Shown: positions 33,878 to 41,242 of the stretch, piece after piece
Position numbering within the stretch: position 1 is the first letter of the stretch
Layout: the number at the start of each line of letters is the position of its first letter
Source of the DNA: Kiritimatiellia bacterium
GTDB lineage: Bacteria > Verrucomicrobiota > Kiritimatiellia > UBA8416 > JABMPJ01
Assembly: GCA_016783675.1 (NCBI GenBank)
Contig: JADHWE010000009.1
Location: 1 to 54,830, forward strand
Length of the DNA: 54,830 bases
Reading direction: 5' to 3'
Program-made: the position numbers and the translations under genes
The notes under the pieces: generated by a model
What the model was told of the DNA's origin: nothing
Databases searched by the model: none
Seen by the model: only the letters and a program-made list of their open reading frames with translations

Positions 33878-33896
33878 GACAGAGGAGTTGATGACT

Positions 33897-34130
33897 ATGT
33901 GTTTAGCCGTACCGATGAAGATTAAAGAGATCCCTGTCCCGAATCGCGGCATCTGTGATCTTGATGGCAGTACACAGGAAGTCGACATCTCGCTGATCGA
34001 GGCGCCGAAGATCGGCGACTTCGTCATCATCCACGCCGGCTTCGCGATCGAACGCCTCGACGCCCAGGAAGCTGATTTGCGGCTGGAGTTGTTTGAAGAA
34101 CTCGCGACACATCGGGCGGCACTGGCATGA
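33897..34130 (+). CDS. hypC: Hydrogenase maturation chaperone HypC
   Basis: 77 residues starting MCLAVPMKI. The essential Cys after the initiator Met fixes the start at 33897; the in-frame upstream codons (a TTG at 33888 and an ATG at 33891) would bury that Cys. GAGGAG lies 9 nt upstream. HypC forms a complex with HypD to assemble the Fe(CN)2CO moiety and escorts it to the large subunit. The stop overlaps the hypD start by 4 nt. Confidence 0.95.
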   Translation: MCLAVPMKIKEIPVPNRGICDLDGSTQEVDISLIEAPKIGDFVIIHAGFAIERLDAQEADLRLELFEELATHRAALA

Positions 34131-35224
34131 AGTACATTGATGGGTTTCGTAATCCTGGCGCCGCGGCTGCACTGCGTGAGGATATCCAGTCCCTCGCTGC
34201 GCAGCTTCCGCCTTCCGACCGCACCACCAACATCATGGAGATCTGCGGCAGCCACACCATGGCTATCGCGCGCTATGGCATTCGCGACATTGTGCCCGAG
34301 CCGATCAACCTGATCAGCGGTCCGGGCTGTCCGGTCTGCGTGACCGACGCCGGCTACATCGATGCCGCCATCGAGCTGGCACGCCGTGGGATCACCGTCG
34401 TCACGTTCGGCGACATGCTCAATGTCCCCGGCTCCGATACATCGCTTGCTGCCGTACGCTCAGAAGGCTGCCCGATCGAGGTATGCTACTCACCCCTGCG
34501 CGCGCTCGAGTTGGCCAAAGAGACACCGGACAAGGAGATCGTCTTCCTTGCCATCGGCTTCGAGACCACCGTCGCCCCCTCCATCGCCATCATCGACCAG
34601 GCCATTGAACAGGGCATCGAGAATCTCTCCATCCTCGTCGCCTTCAAGCTCGTGCCACCCGCACTGGCCGCCCTGGGATCCGATCCCGAGCTCAGGATCG
34701 ACGCCTTCATCTGTCCCGCCCACGTCAGCGCCATCATCGGCGCCGATGCGTACACCCCCTTCACCGGCGAAGGCGGCGTCCCCTGCGTGATCGCCGGGTT
34801 CGAACCGCTCGATATTCTCTTGGGACTGAAAGGCATCCTGACGCAACTCGTCAATGGCGTCGCCGAAGTCGACAACCAGTACTCGCGCGTGGTCACAGCC
34901 AAAGGTAACGCCAAGGCACAGGCCCTGATGGACAAATATCTCGAACCCGCCGACGTCTCCTGGCGCGGCATCGGCGTGATTCCGCTGAGCGGCCTGGCCC
35001 TGAAAGAGGAGTGGAGTCACTATGACGCCGAGAAGCGTCACGACATCGAGGTCCAGATCGGCACAATGAACCCCGCCTGCCGCTGCGGCGACGTCATCAA
35101 AGGAATCTCCAGCCCCTTCGACTGCCCCATGTTCGGCAAGACCTGCACCCCCAACCACCCCTTCGGCCCCTGCATGGTAAGTTCCGAAGGCTCCTGCGCT
35201 GCCTACTACAAATACTCGCGATAG
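34127..35224 (+). CDS. hypD: Hydrogenase iron-cofactor scaffold protein HypD
   Basis: 365 residues. Conserved motifs are MEICGSHTMAIARYG, ISGPGCPVCVTDAGYID and the C-terminal Cys cluster that ligates a 4Fe-4S (CRCGDVIKGISSPFDCPMF and CTPNHPFGPCMVSSEG). It holds the Fe atom during CN and CO attachment, with HypC. The last gene before the split of the hyp cluster. A short degenerate copy of its 3' end may lie beyond the toxin-antitoxin pair at about 36007-36070. Confidence 0.95.
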   Translation: MKYIDGFRNPGAAAALREDIQSLAAQLPPSDRTTNIMEICGSHTMAIARYGIRDIVPEPINLISGPGCPVCVTDAGYIDAAIELARRGITVVTFGDMLNVPGSDTSLAAVRSEGCPIEVCYSPLRALELAKETPDKEIVFLAIGFETTVAPSIAIIDQAIEQGIENLSILVAFKLVPPALAALGSDPELRIDAFICPAHVSAIIGADAYTPFTGEGGVPCVIAGFEPLDILLGLKGILTQLVNGVAEVDNQYSRVVTAKGNAKAQALMDKYLEPADVSWRGIGVIPLSGLALKEEWSHYDAEKRHDIEVQIGTMNPACRCGDVIKGISSPFDCPMFGKTCTPNHPFGPCMVSSEGSCAAYYKYSR

Positions 35225-35319
35225 TAAGCCAGCCCCATTCCGCTTAAGGCCTATTCAGGGCACCGCCCCCAGTTTTCCCGAGAATGTTGAATGTTGAGAC
35301 GTGACCCCACCAGCCCCCG

Positions 35320-35718
35320 CTACCACAGCGAACGGGCATGGGTGTAGCACAGGATCTCCGCATCTTTAGTGAGGATTGTGGCGTTTTCTTCTCTGGCTGT
35401 GGCAACAATGATCTGGTCGGCAGGATCGCCGTTCAACGGCTGTGGCAGAGAGGTCGAACGGTAGGCAATTGTTGGGGTTAGTGGAACCAACCGAAGCTTT
35501 GACATCTCCAGCGCTTCCGAAAGCCACTCCTCCGGGCTACATGAGATGCCGAGCCGCCCTTTTTCGAGGAGCTTGCTGAACTCCCAGGGCGAGATTGCGG
35601 AGAGGAGCAACTCCTCGTACCGTTTTGGCGTGGACAACAATGTCCGGACCTTGAGTGAGAGCTTCTTGGGGTGCATGTTCCACCAGATCCACGTGTGAGT
35701 GTCGAGAAGGTACTTCAC
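35320..35718 (-). CDS. PIN-domain toxin (VapC-like)
   Basis: 132 residues from the GTG at 35718, which overlaps the antitoxin stop (GTGA); a longer frame to 35733 was rejected because VapC proteins begin MKYLLDTHTWIWW. The first acidic is in LLDTHTWIWW, a Glu in SAISPWEFSKLLEKGR and a D in DPADQIIVATA, then TKDAEI near the end, so the Mg2+ site looks complete. Ribonuclease toxin of a type II system, paired with the Phd/YefM gene upstream. Confidence 0.9.
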   Translation of the reverse strand: MKYLLDTHTWIWWNMHPKKLSLKVRTLLSTPKRYEELLLSAISPWEFSKLLEKGRLGISCSPEEWLSEALEMSKLRLVPLTPTIAYRSTSLPQPLNGDPADQIIVATAREENATILTKDAEILCYTHARSLW

Positions 35719-35942
35719 TTGCAGGCATCCCACATATCCTCACCCAAAGGCGAAACAATGTCTTTCTCAAACACCAGGGCATCCGCGAGCTTCCCGGGAC
35801 GGGGCTTGTCCGGGCTGAAAGGAATCACCTCGGCCAAGGGCTTGCCGCGCTTTGTGACCACGACATGCTCTCGGGTTTCCGCGACCTGACCCAGCACCTG
35901 TAGGGCGTGCGCCTTAAAATCCGTTATTGCCAGCGTCTTCAT
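35715..35942 (-). CDS. Phd/YefM-type antitoxin
   Basis: 75 residues. KTLAITDFKAHALQVLGQVAETREHVVVTKRGKPLAEVIPF is the Phd/YefM N-terminal dimer and DNA-binding fold; the C-terminal 25 residues should shield the PIN toxin. Translation is coupled to the toxin by the GTGA overlap. A strong promoter with an embedded palindrome lies immediately upstream (35966-35994), fitting autoregulation by the antitoxin-toxin complex. Confidence 0.9.
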   Translation of the reverse strand: MKTLAITDFKAHALQVLGQVAETREHVVVTKRGKPLAEVIPFSPDKPRPGKLADALVFEKDIVSPLGEDMWDACK

Positions 35943-35965
35943 GCTCCCATACCTCCATTAACAGC

Positions 35966-35994
35966 AATATAGTCATTTCACATGGTCATGTCAA
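35966..35994 (-). promoter_or_regulatory. Promoter/operator of the Phd-VapC operon
   Basis: Minus-strand -35 TTGACA (35989-35994), 17-bp spacer, -10 TATATT (35966-35971), the best consensus match in the window. The palindrome ACATG-2-CATGT (35980-35991) lies in the spacer and the -35 edge, a likely antitoxin operator. Confidence 0.75.
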
Positions 35995-36000
35995 GACCCA

Positions 36001-36154
36001 TGCCCGCGTCATCTGCACCCCAACCACCCCTTCAGCGGTCCCTGCGAGATACTCTTGTTCTGCAGAAGGTCCGATTGCCTGATCTTGGCATCGTGATGTC
36101 GTATTCCGTCTTGTCAGTTCTTGGAACCACTACAGCATCTGGCTCGGTGACCCA
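36001..36154. other. Non-coding segment with a possible decayed hypD 3'-end copy
   Basis: No gene seen. Bases about 36013-36042 (CTGCACCCCAACCACCCCTT onward) closely match hypD at about 35146-35174, and a weaker likeness continues for roughly 30 bases. If real, the toxin-antitoxin pair lies between a hypD end and a decayed duplicate of it, as expected if the pair was inserted with a small duplication. Confidence 0.35.
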
Positions 36155-36234
36155 GGCTTCGTCCCGCTACGCGGAACTACGCCCTGGCAAGCCCGGCTCC
36201 GTCCCGCTCAGCGGGACTGCGCCGAGGCAAGGGA
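36155..36234. repeat. Two tandem 40-bp REP-like units
   Basis: Units 36155-36194 and 36195-36234 share most positions (GTCCCGCTAC/GTCCCGCTCA, GCGGAACTAC/GCGGGACTGC, GCAA). Each has an internal TCCCGC/GCGG(G)A hairpin. They lie next to a decayed REP-associated transposase at 36293-36436. Confidence 0.75.
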
Positions 36235-36292
36235 TACAGGAATTTCCCGGTGCGTTGCTTTCCCCTGTCGTGGCATTGGTGAGAGGCGGTTC

Positions 36293-36436
36293 CTAGTGCT
36301 TGATTCCAGGATCGGTCGTGGATGTCGGATTCTGCGAATCTGTTGCCCACTGGGCGGGGTTGTCATGGATGTAGCGTGTGATCCGTGCCAGGGAATCGCC
36401 GTTGCGGACGATGGGGCTACGCCCGAACAGCCATTC
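36293..36436 (-). pseudogene. 3' remnant of a REP-associated tyrosine transposase (RAYT)
   Basis: The minus-strand frame ending at a TAG (36293-36295) reads WLFGRSPIVRNGDSLARI then TRYIHDNPAQW. The I-x-RYIHDNPxxW signature is typical of the C-terminal helix of the TnpA/RAYT (IS200-like) family. The catalytic HUH region would lie upstream, where the PLDc_N gene now begins, so only about 45 codons remain. The reading is from motif memory, not a search. Confidence 0.65.
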
Positions 36437-36677
36437 ACTTGCCGAATTCTTCGATGCGCTTGGGTCTTCTGGCGAGGAGGTAGATCAGGGCACCGATCCA
36501 GTGGGTGAGCACGATGATCAGGACCCAGATCAGTTTGTCATTCCCCTCGGATGGTTCCTTGGTTGCACAGTCGATAAGCATCCAGATCCAGAAGATGGTT
36601 CCCCCGATACCAATCGCCAGGAACACCAGTGGAAGCAACATAACCATCACGGCAGCACCAGCAGCGCAAGCGTCCAT
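36435..36677 (-). CDS. Small membrane protein with PLDc_N domain
   Basis: 80 residues with two membrane helices. The core VFLAIGIGGTIFWIWMLIDC followed by ATKEPSEGNDKLIWVLIIVLTHWIGALIYLLARRPKR matches the phospholipase-D-nuclease N-terminal (PLDc_N) domain, also found alone in small membrane proteins; no enzymatic domain follows. Start at 36677 has AAGGGAAT upstream; an ATG at 36647 is an alternative. Its stop abuts the RAYT remnant. Function unknown. Confidence 0.8.
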   Translation of the reverse strand: MDACAAGAAVMVMLLPLVFLAIGIGGTIFWIWMLIDCATKEPSEGNDKLIWVLIIVLTHWIGALIYLLARRPKRIEEFGK

Positions 36678-36808
36678 ATCTTCATTCCCTTCATATCCAT
36701 CGTGTTCTGCTTGCCGTCGACTATAGGTAGGCGCGATGTGAGCGTCGAGGGGTTATTGGCAAGGGAGAAGCGTGACCCCCTATTCACCCTAGCCAGCGAC
36801 CGTGGCCC

Positions 36809-36817
36809 TGCTATAAT
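36809..36817 (+). promoter_or_regulatory. Extended -10 promoter of the SPFH gene, leaderless
   Basis: TGCTATAAT is an extended -10 ending at 36817, only 7 nt before the ATG at 36825. No good -35 and no Shine-Dalgarno are seen, so transcription probably begins at the start codon. Confidence 0.55.
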
Positions 36818-36824
36818 CCCAGCC

Positions 36825-38198
36825 ATGAATGAGGCGCGCCAACGCTCTGCTGCGTATTGGATCAGGTGGGCGGGTCTGCTTCCCGTGGTGGGGTTGGTCT
36901 TCCTGGTGACTGCTATCGCGTGCGGCGTGGGCGTCATGGCGCTCGGCGGGCACAACAGCTTCGTGTGGGTGGGCGTGCCTTGTGCTTTTGCGTGGGTCCT
37001 TGCCACTTACCTGATGGCGCCTGACCGCAAGCTTATCGCTGCAACGGTTTCTCTTGTAGTCGGAGCCGCAGTTGCTGCGCTGATCACCTTGAGCTTCGCA
37101 AGATCAGTCAGGTCGCACCTGCTGATCCGTGTTGCCCTACCCTACCTGGCCACATGCGCTGCAGGCCTGGCGGCACTCGGCGTGGGTGTCTGGCTCCAGG
37201 TCCGGAAGATGGGAAGCCTGGACAAGGCCGCACCGTGGATGTCGTCAGCATTGGACGTTTTAAGAGTCAACACAACCAAAACCGAAGCGGCACCACCACC
37301 GGCGCCGAAGGAGGAACAACCGATGAGCACTAACTGGTTCAGCAAGCTCCTGAAATCGAACTGGCTAATACGCCTGGCCGTGATTGTCATTGCCGCGATC
37401 GTGGGGTTCCACGCCCTGCTGGCAGTGCTCACCTCGTTTATTGACATCATTCAACAGGATCAACAGGGCCTCTACCTCCGACTGGGGCGCTACTCGCGAA
37501 CGGTCGAGCCGGGGCTGGTTTTCAAGATCCCGCTGGTCGATCAGATCATCCGGGTCAACATCAGGGAGCGCCAGGGCTATATCCAGCACGTGGACGCGAT
37601 GACACAAGATAGCGTGATCATGCGCGTGTCATTGCAGTTCACGTACGAGATAGCCGATGCCAAGAAGTACCGGCTCGATATCGACAGTACGGACTCAATC
37701 ATCAAGGAGTTCGTGCAAGGCAAGCTGCGTGACATCGTTAACACCACCCCAATGGCTGACGTGATGAACAAGCGCAACGACATGAACGCGCGCATCACGC
37801 AGGGCCTTGCAGATATGGAGGAGTCCTACGGTGTGAAGTTCCGGTTAGTCCAGATCCAGGGAACCTACCCGCCCGAGGAGGTCCAGGCCGCCATTAAACA
37901 GCGCATGATCATGGAGCAGCGCACGGTCGAGGCCAAGGAGCAAGCCACGCAGACACAGATTATCGCCGACGCGCAGCTTTACGAAACAGAGCGGACGACC
38001 GAGGCGGAAAGGAACCGGATCGAGCAGGTCTCACAGGCGCGCAAGGAATCGGTCCGAATGTTGCTGGAGGAACTCGACAAGAGCCCGAAGCTCGGGGAAA
38101 AGTATCTCGACTACCTGATGACCCAGGAACTGAAAGACAACAGCAAGTGGGTCATCTCGGGCGGCTCAGCTCCAGAGCTTCACATCCGGGACGATTAA
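36825..38198 (+). CDS. SPFH/Band 7 (prohibitin-like) protein with an extra N-terminal membrane domain
   Basis: 457 residues. Residues about 10-145 contain four membrane helices (LPVVGLVFLVTAIACGVGV, VWVGVPCAFAWVLATYLM, IAATVSLVVGAAVAALITL, VALPYLATCAAGLAALGVGV). A further helix at about 182-203 opens an SPFH domain (QQDQQGLYLRLGRYSRTVEPGLVFKIPLVDQI, HVDAMTQDSVIMRVSLQFTY) and a coiled coil to the end. A second ATG at 37323 with AAGGAGG 8 nt upstream would make the 291-residue SPFH domain alone. SPFH proteins organise membrane microdomains and protease complexes. The role here is unknown. Confidence 0.85.
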   Translation: MNEARQRSAAYWIRWAGLLPVVGLVFLVTAIACGVGVMALGGHNSFVWVGVPCAFAWVLATYLMAPDRKLIAATVSLVVGAAVAALITLSFARSVRSHLLIRVALPYLATCAAGLAALGVGVWLQVRKMGSLDKAAPWMSSALDVLRVNTTKTEAAPPPAPKEEQPMSTNWFSKLLKSNWLIRLAVIVIAAIVGFHALLAVLTSFIDIIQQDQQGLYLRLGRYSRTVEPGLVFKIPLVDQIIRVNIRERQGYIQHVDAMTQDSVIMRVSLQFTYEIADAKKYRLDIDSTDSIIKEFVQGKLRDIVNTTPMADVMNKRNDMNARITQGLADMEESYGVKFRLVQIQGTYPPEEVQAAIKQRMIMEQRTVEAKEQATQTQIIADAQLYETERTTEAERNRIEQVSQARKESVRMLLEELDKSPKLGEKYLDYLMTQELKDNSKWVISGGSAPELHIRDD

Positions 38199-38362
38199 GG
38201 TAGGCGGTAGGTCTCCCTTCACGTCCTTACAGCTACCACCTCTGGTTTCCGCCACAGCTGGAATCCACCGCTCCTCCTTTGCCCTGTTCATGCCGACCGG
38301 GATTGGCGTATCATATTGAATTCAGCCCTATGAATGGGGCATTCCCTACGGTGAGGATGAAC

Positions 38363-39373
38363 ATGGGTGATGGTGATCGTATCTTGTTGGCCCACGGTGG
38401 CGGGGGACAGCTCTCGCGGGAGTTGATTGACCGGGAGATTGTGTCGCGGTTTGGAGACGGACCGTTGAAGGGGCTGCCGGATGGCGCGACGGTGCCGGTT
38501 GCGGGCAGCGAGGTCGTCTTTACGACGGATAGCTTCGTGGTACAGCCAATCGAGTTTCCCGGTGGGAACATCGGGGATCTGGCGGTGCACGGGACGGTCA
38601 ATGATTTGGCCGTGTGCGGCGCGAAGCCGCGCTGGCTGTCGCTGGGACTGATTCTTGAGGAAGGCGTAGAGCTGGATCTTCTACGACGCGTGCTCGACAG
38701 CATCAAGACGGCGGCGGATGACAGCGGCGTGGTCGTCGCGACGGGCGACACGAAGGTGGTGGCGCGCGGACAGTGCGACGGGATGTTCATCAATACGGCG
38801 GGCATCGGCGACAAGCTGCCCGGCTTTGAGCTGTCGCCCGAAACTCTCCAGGAAGGCGACCATATCCTGGTGAGTGGCCCGATTGCCGATCACGGGTTTG
38901 CCGTGCTGGCATCGCGCGAAAATATCCACATTCAGAACGGACCGCAGAGCGACAGTGCACCGGTTCATCGATTGGTGCAGGCAGCGACAGAACATGCCGG
39001 CGAGGTCCGCTTCATGCGCGACCCGACGCGTGGTGGGCTTGCCTCTGTGCTCAATGAGATGGTGGAAGGTGCCGATGTCGGCATCCAGATCATGGAAGAG
39101 AGCATTCCCATCTCGTCCGGCGCCCATGCAGTCAGCGAGCTGCTCGGGCTCGATCCGTTGCACGTAGCTTCAGAAGGCCGGATGCTGATGGTGTGCAGCG
39201 CAGATGCCGCATCGGTGCTTCTCGCGGCGTGGCAAGCCATGCCCGAAGGAAGCGGGGCCAAAGATATTGGCGCCGTCACAACCGAGGCGGGCCGCGTTGT
39301 GCTGGAGACGTTGATGGGCGGACACCGGTTGGTCGATGTCCCGCGCGGAGAGCTATTGCCGAGGATCTGCTAG
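38363..39373 (+). CDS. hypE: Carbamoyl dehydratase HypE
   Basis: 336 residues, AIR-synthase/PurM fold: RILLAHGGGGQLSRELI, then FTTDSFVVQPIEFPGGNIGDLAVHGTVNDLAVCGA, and EVRFMRDPTRGGLASVLNEM. It ends PRIC, the C-terminal Cys that carries the carbamoyl group and is dehydrated to thiocyanate using ATP. GTGAGG lies 6 nt before the ATG at 38363; in-frame ATGs at 38330 and 38357 are weaker. It begins the second hyp run, with the hypA start overlapping its stop. Confidence 0.95.
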   Translation: MGDGDRILLAHGGGGQLSRELIDREIVSRFGDGPLKGLPDGATVPVAGSEVVFTTDSFVVQPIEFPGGNIGDLAVHGTVNDLAVCGAKPRWLSLGLILEEGVELDLLRRVLDSIKTAADDSGVVVATGDTKVVARGQCDGMFINTAGIGDKLPGFELSPETLQEGDHILVSGPIADHGFAVLASRENIHIQNGPQSDSAPVHRLVQAATEHAGEVRFMRDPTRGGLASVLNEMVEGADVGIQIMEESIPISSGAHAVSELLGLDPLHVASEGRMLMVCSADAASVLLAAWQAMPEGSGAKDIGAVTTEAGRVVLETLMGGHRLVDVPRGELLPRIC

Positions 39374-39738
39374 TGCACGAGCTGTCCATAGCCCAGTCGA
39401 TTATGGAGCGTGTCGAGGCGATCCGCGTCGAACATGAAGCGCCCGGGATTGCATCGGTGCAGTTGCAGGTCGGGACGCTCTCGGGAGTTGATCCCTACGC
39501 GCTCGAGATGGCCTTTACGGTGGCCGTTGAGGGGACGCTCTATGCCGATACACGCTGGGACATTCAGCGCATACCGGCCAGCGTGGACTGCCGGAGCTGT
39601 GGTAAGACCACAACACCGGACGGCCCCTTCCCCATCTGCATGAGCTGCGACTCGACAGATATCGAGATTGCGGCGGGACGAGAATTGATGATAGAGACGA
39701 TAGAAGTAGACAGAGACGAGGAGAGTAACAATGTGTGA
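39373..39738 (+). CDS. hypA: Nickel-insertion protein HypA
   Basis: 121 residues. The GTG start at 39373 overlaps the hypE TAG and gives (M)HELSIAQSIMERVE, and the N-terminal His-Glu is the nickel ligand, which fixes the start. The zinc domain shows CRSCGKTTTP and CMSC. It delivers nickel with HypB to the large subunit. It overlaps hypB by 8 nt. Confidence 0.95.
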   Translation: MHELSIAQSIMERVEAIRVEHEAPGIASVQLQVGTLSGVDPYALEMAFTVAVEGTLYADTRWDIQRIPASVDCRSCGKTTTPDGPFPICMSCDSTDIEIAAGRELMIETIEVDRDEESNNV

Positions 39739-40507
39739 CGAATGCGGATGTGGTGATGTGGACCACACACATGAACACGACCACGATCATCCCCATGGGC
39801 ACAGCCATCCCCATGACCATCCCCATAGCCATGATGACGATCATCAGCATACACATGATGATTCGCTGGTGCTCTCCGTGCGGGAGAAGGTGCTTTCACG
39901 CAACGCAGAGCTGGCAGCAAGGAACCGCGCCTGGCTGGCCGAGCGGGGCGTAACGGCGATCAACCTGATCTCCGCGCCGGGCACCGGCAAGACGTTCCTC
40001 CTGGAACGTACGCTCGAACGCCTGCAGGGGAAAATCGGCTGCGCCGTGATTACCGGTGATCAACAGACGGACAACGATGCAAAGCGGCTTGAAGGCAAAG
40101 GCGCAACGGTACGCCAGATCGAGACGCAAAGTGCGTGTCATCTGGAGGCCCAGCGCGTGGGCGACCTGTTCGAAGAGGTCATCGGGGACGACACGAAGCT
40201 GCTCTTCATCGAGAACGTCGGCAACCTGGTCTGCCCGACAGCTTTTGACTTGGGCGAGCACTTCAAGGTTGCACTACTGTCGGTGACCGAAGGTGAAGAC
40301 AAGCCGGTCAAATACCCTTCGCTCTTCTCCCTGGCTCCGGTGGCGATCTTAACCAAGATCGACCTGTTGCCGCACCTTGACTTCGACATGGAGGCCTGCC
40401 GCGAGAACCTGCGCAAGATTCATCCGGGCATGTTCGTATTCGAACTGAGCGCCAAAACCGGCGATGGGATGGATGCGTGGATCGAGTACTTGCAGAAGCT
40501 GGTCTAA
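39731..40507 (+). CDS. hypB: Nickel GTPase HypB
   Basis: 258 residues. The N-terminus carries the high-affinity site CDECGCG, then an unusually His/Asp-rich stretch (residues about 11-45, e.g. HTHEHDHDHPHGHSHPHDHP) suited to nickel storage. The SIMIBI GTPase domain begins INLISAPGTGKTFLLERTL (P-loop APGTGKT) with VITGDQQTDNDAKRLE and LTKIDLLPHLDFD. It supplies Ni2+ in a GTP-driven step. The last gene of hypE-A-B. Confidence 0.95.
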   Translation: MCDECGCGDVDHTHEHDHDHPHGHSHPHDHPHSHDDDHQHTHDDSLVLSVREKVLSRNAELAARNRAWLAERGVTAINLISAPGTGKTFLLERTLERLQGKIGCAVITGDQQTDNDAKRLEGKGATVRQIETQSACHLEAQRVGDLFEEVIGDDTKLLFIENVGNLVCPTAFDLGEHFKVALLSVTEGEDKPVKYPSLFSLAPVAILTKIDLLPHLDFDMEACRENLRKIHPGMFVFELSAKTGDGMDAWIEYLQKLV

Positions 40508-40525
40508 GCCAGGCAAATCAAGTTG

Positions 40526-40554
40526 GCCGCGAAAGAGCGCAAAGAACGCAAAGA
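40526..40554. repeat. CGCAAAGAA direct-repeat motif
   Basis: GCCGCGAAAGAGCGCAAAGA continued by ACGCAAAGA repeats a 9-10-bp CGCAAAGA motif about three times. It lies between the convergent hypB and rex genes. I recall this motif in many bacterial genomes as an intergenic repeat. Confidence 0.5.
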
Positions 40555-40556
40555 CT

Positions 40557-41189
40557 CTACTTCCCCATCAGGGCGTGGGTGAGCTCCTGGAGGCTGGCGA
40601 GGATGCGGGCGTCGGTGACGGCGATGTCTTCGGGTACGCTCACATGAACCGGTGAGAGGTTGAGGAGGCCCTTGACGCCGGCTTTGACCAGAAGGTCGGC
40701 AACTTCCTGTGCGGCTGTTCCCGGTACGGCGATCACCCCGATATCGATGTTGTGTTCCTTCACGAGGTCAGAAACGTGGTGCATACGCTGCACCTCCAAG
40801 TCTCCCAGCTTCAGACCGGTCTTGAACACATCGGAGTCGCAAATGGCCCGGATAACAAATCCGCGGCGGCGAAACTCCTGGTGAAGGGCCAAGGCGCGTC
40901 CCAGGTTACCGGCGCCGACAATGAGCATGTTCCACACCTTGTCCGCACCCAGTGCATGGGCCAGCGCATCCTCCAAACCCCGGGTTTCGTAACCCCGCTT
41001 TGAGACACCGGTGAAATCGAGGTAGGAGAGATCCTGTCGCACCGTCGAACTGGTCAGCGCAAGCGCCTCAGCGATAGCAGTGGAGCTTACCCACTCCACC
41101 TCGTCCTCGCGCATGCTCTGAACAGCGGCGTAGTAGCGCGTAAACCGATTCAGAACCGCAGGAGGGACTGGTTTTCCGTTATCCGCCAT
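40557..41189 (-). CDS. rex: Redox-sensing transcriptional repressor Rex
   Basis: 210 residues. An N-terminal winged helix (FTRYYAAVQSMREDEVEWVSSTAIAEALALTSSTVRQDLSY) is followed by a Rossmann NAD(H) domain (NMLIVGAGNLGRALALH, ICDSDVFKTGLKLGDLEV, VIAVPGTAAQEVADLL). Rex binds operator DNA when NAD+ dominates and releases it when NADH accumulates. It converges on hypB and closes the hydrogenase cluster; a Rex-like palindrome lies after the hydrogenase promoter. The ATG at 41189 is favoured although no Shine-Dalgarno is seen; the message is probably leaderless. Confidence 0.93.
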   Translation of the reverse strand: MADNGKPVPPAVLNRFTRYYAAVQSMREDEVEWVSSTAIAEALALTSSTVRQDLSYLDFTGVSKRGYETRGLEDALAHALGADKVWNMLIVGAGNLGRALALHQEFRRRGFVIRAICDSDVFKTGLKLGDLEVQRMHHVSDLVKEHNIDIGVIAVPGTAAQEVADLLVKAGVKGLLNLSPVHVSVPEDIAVTDARILASLQELTHALMGK

Positions 41190-41196
41190 GAGTTTA

Positions 41197-41225
41197 ACGG
41201 TAACAGACAACGACAGTACAGGCAA
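41197..41225 (-). promoter_or_regulatory. Possible leaderless promoter of rex
   Basis: Minus-strand -35 TTGCCT (41220-41225), 17-bp spacer, -10 TACCGT (41197-41202), 7 nt before the ATG at 41189. The -10 is weak. No ribosome-binding site is seen. Confidence 0.4.
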
Positions 41226-41242
41226 GCGTGGATGGGAGGGGG

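Noticed and set aside
33888-33896. An upstream start for hypC
   Set aside because: HypC needs Cys directly after the initiator Met, and only the ATG at 33897 provides it.
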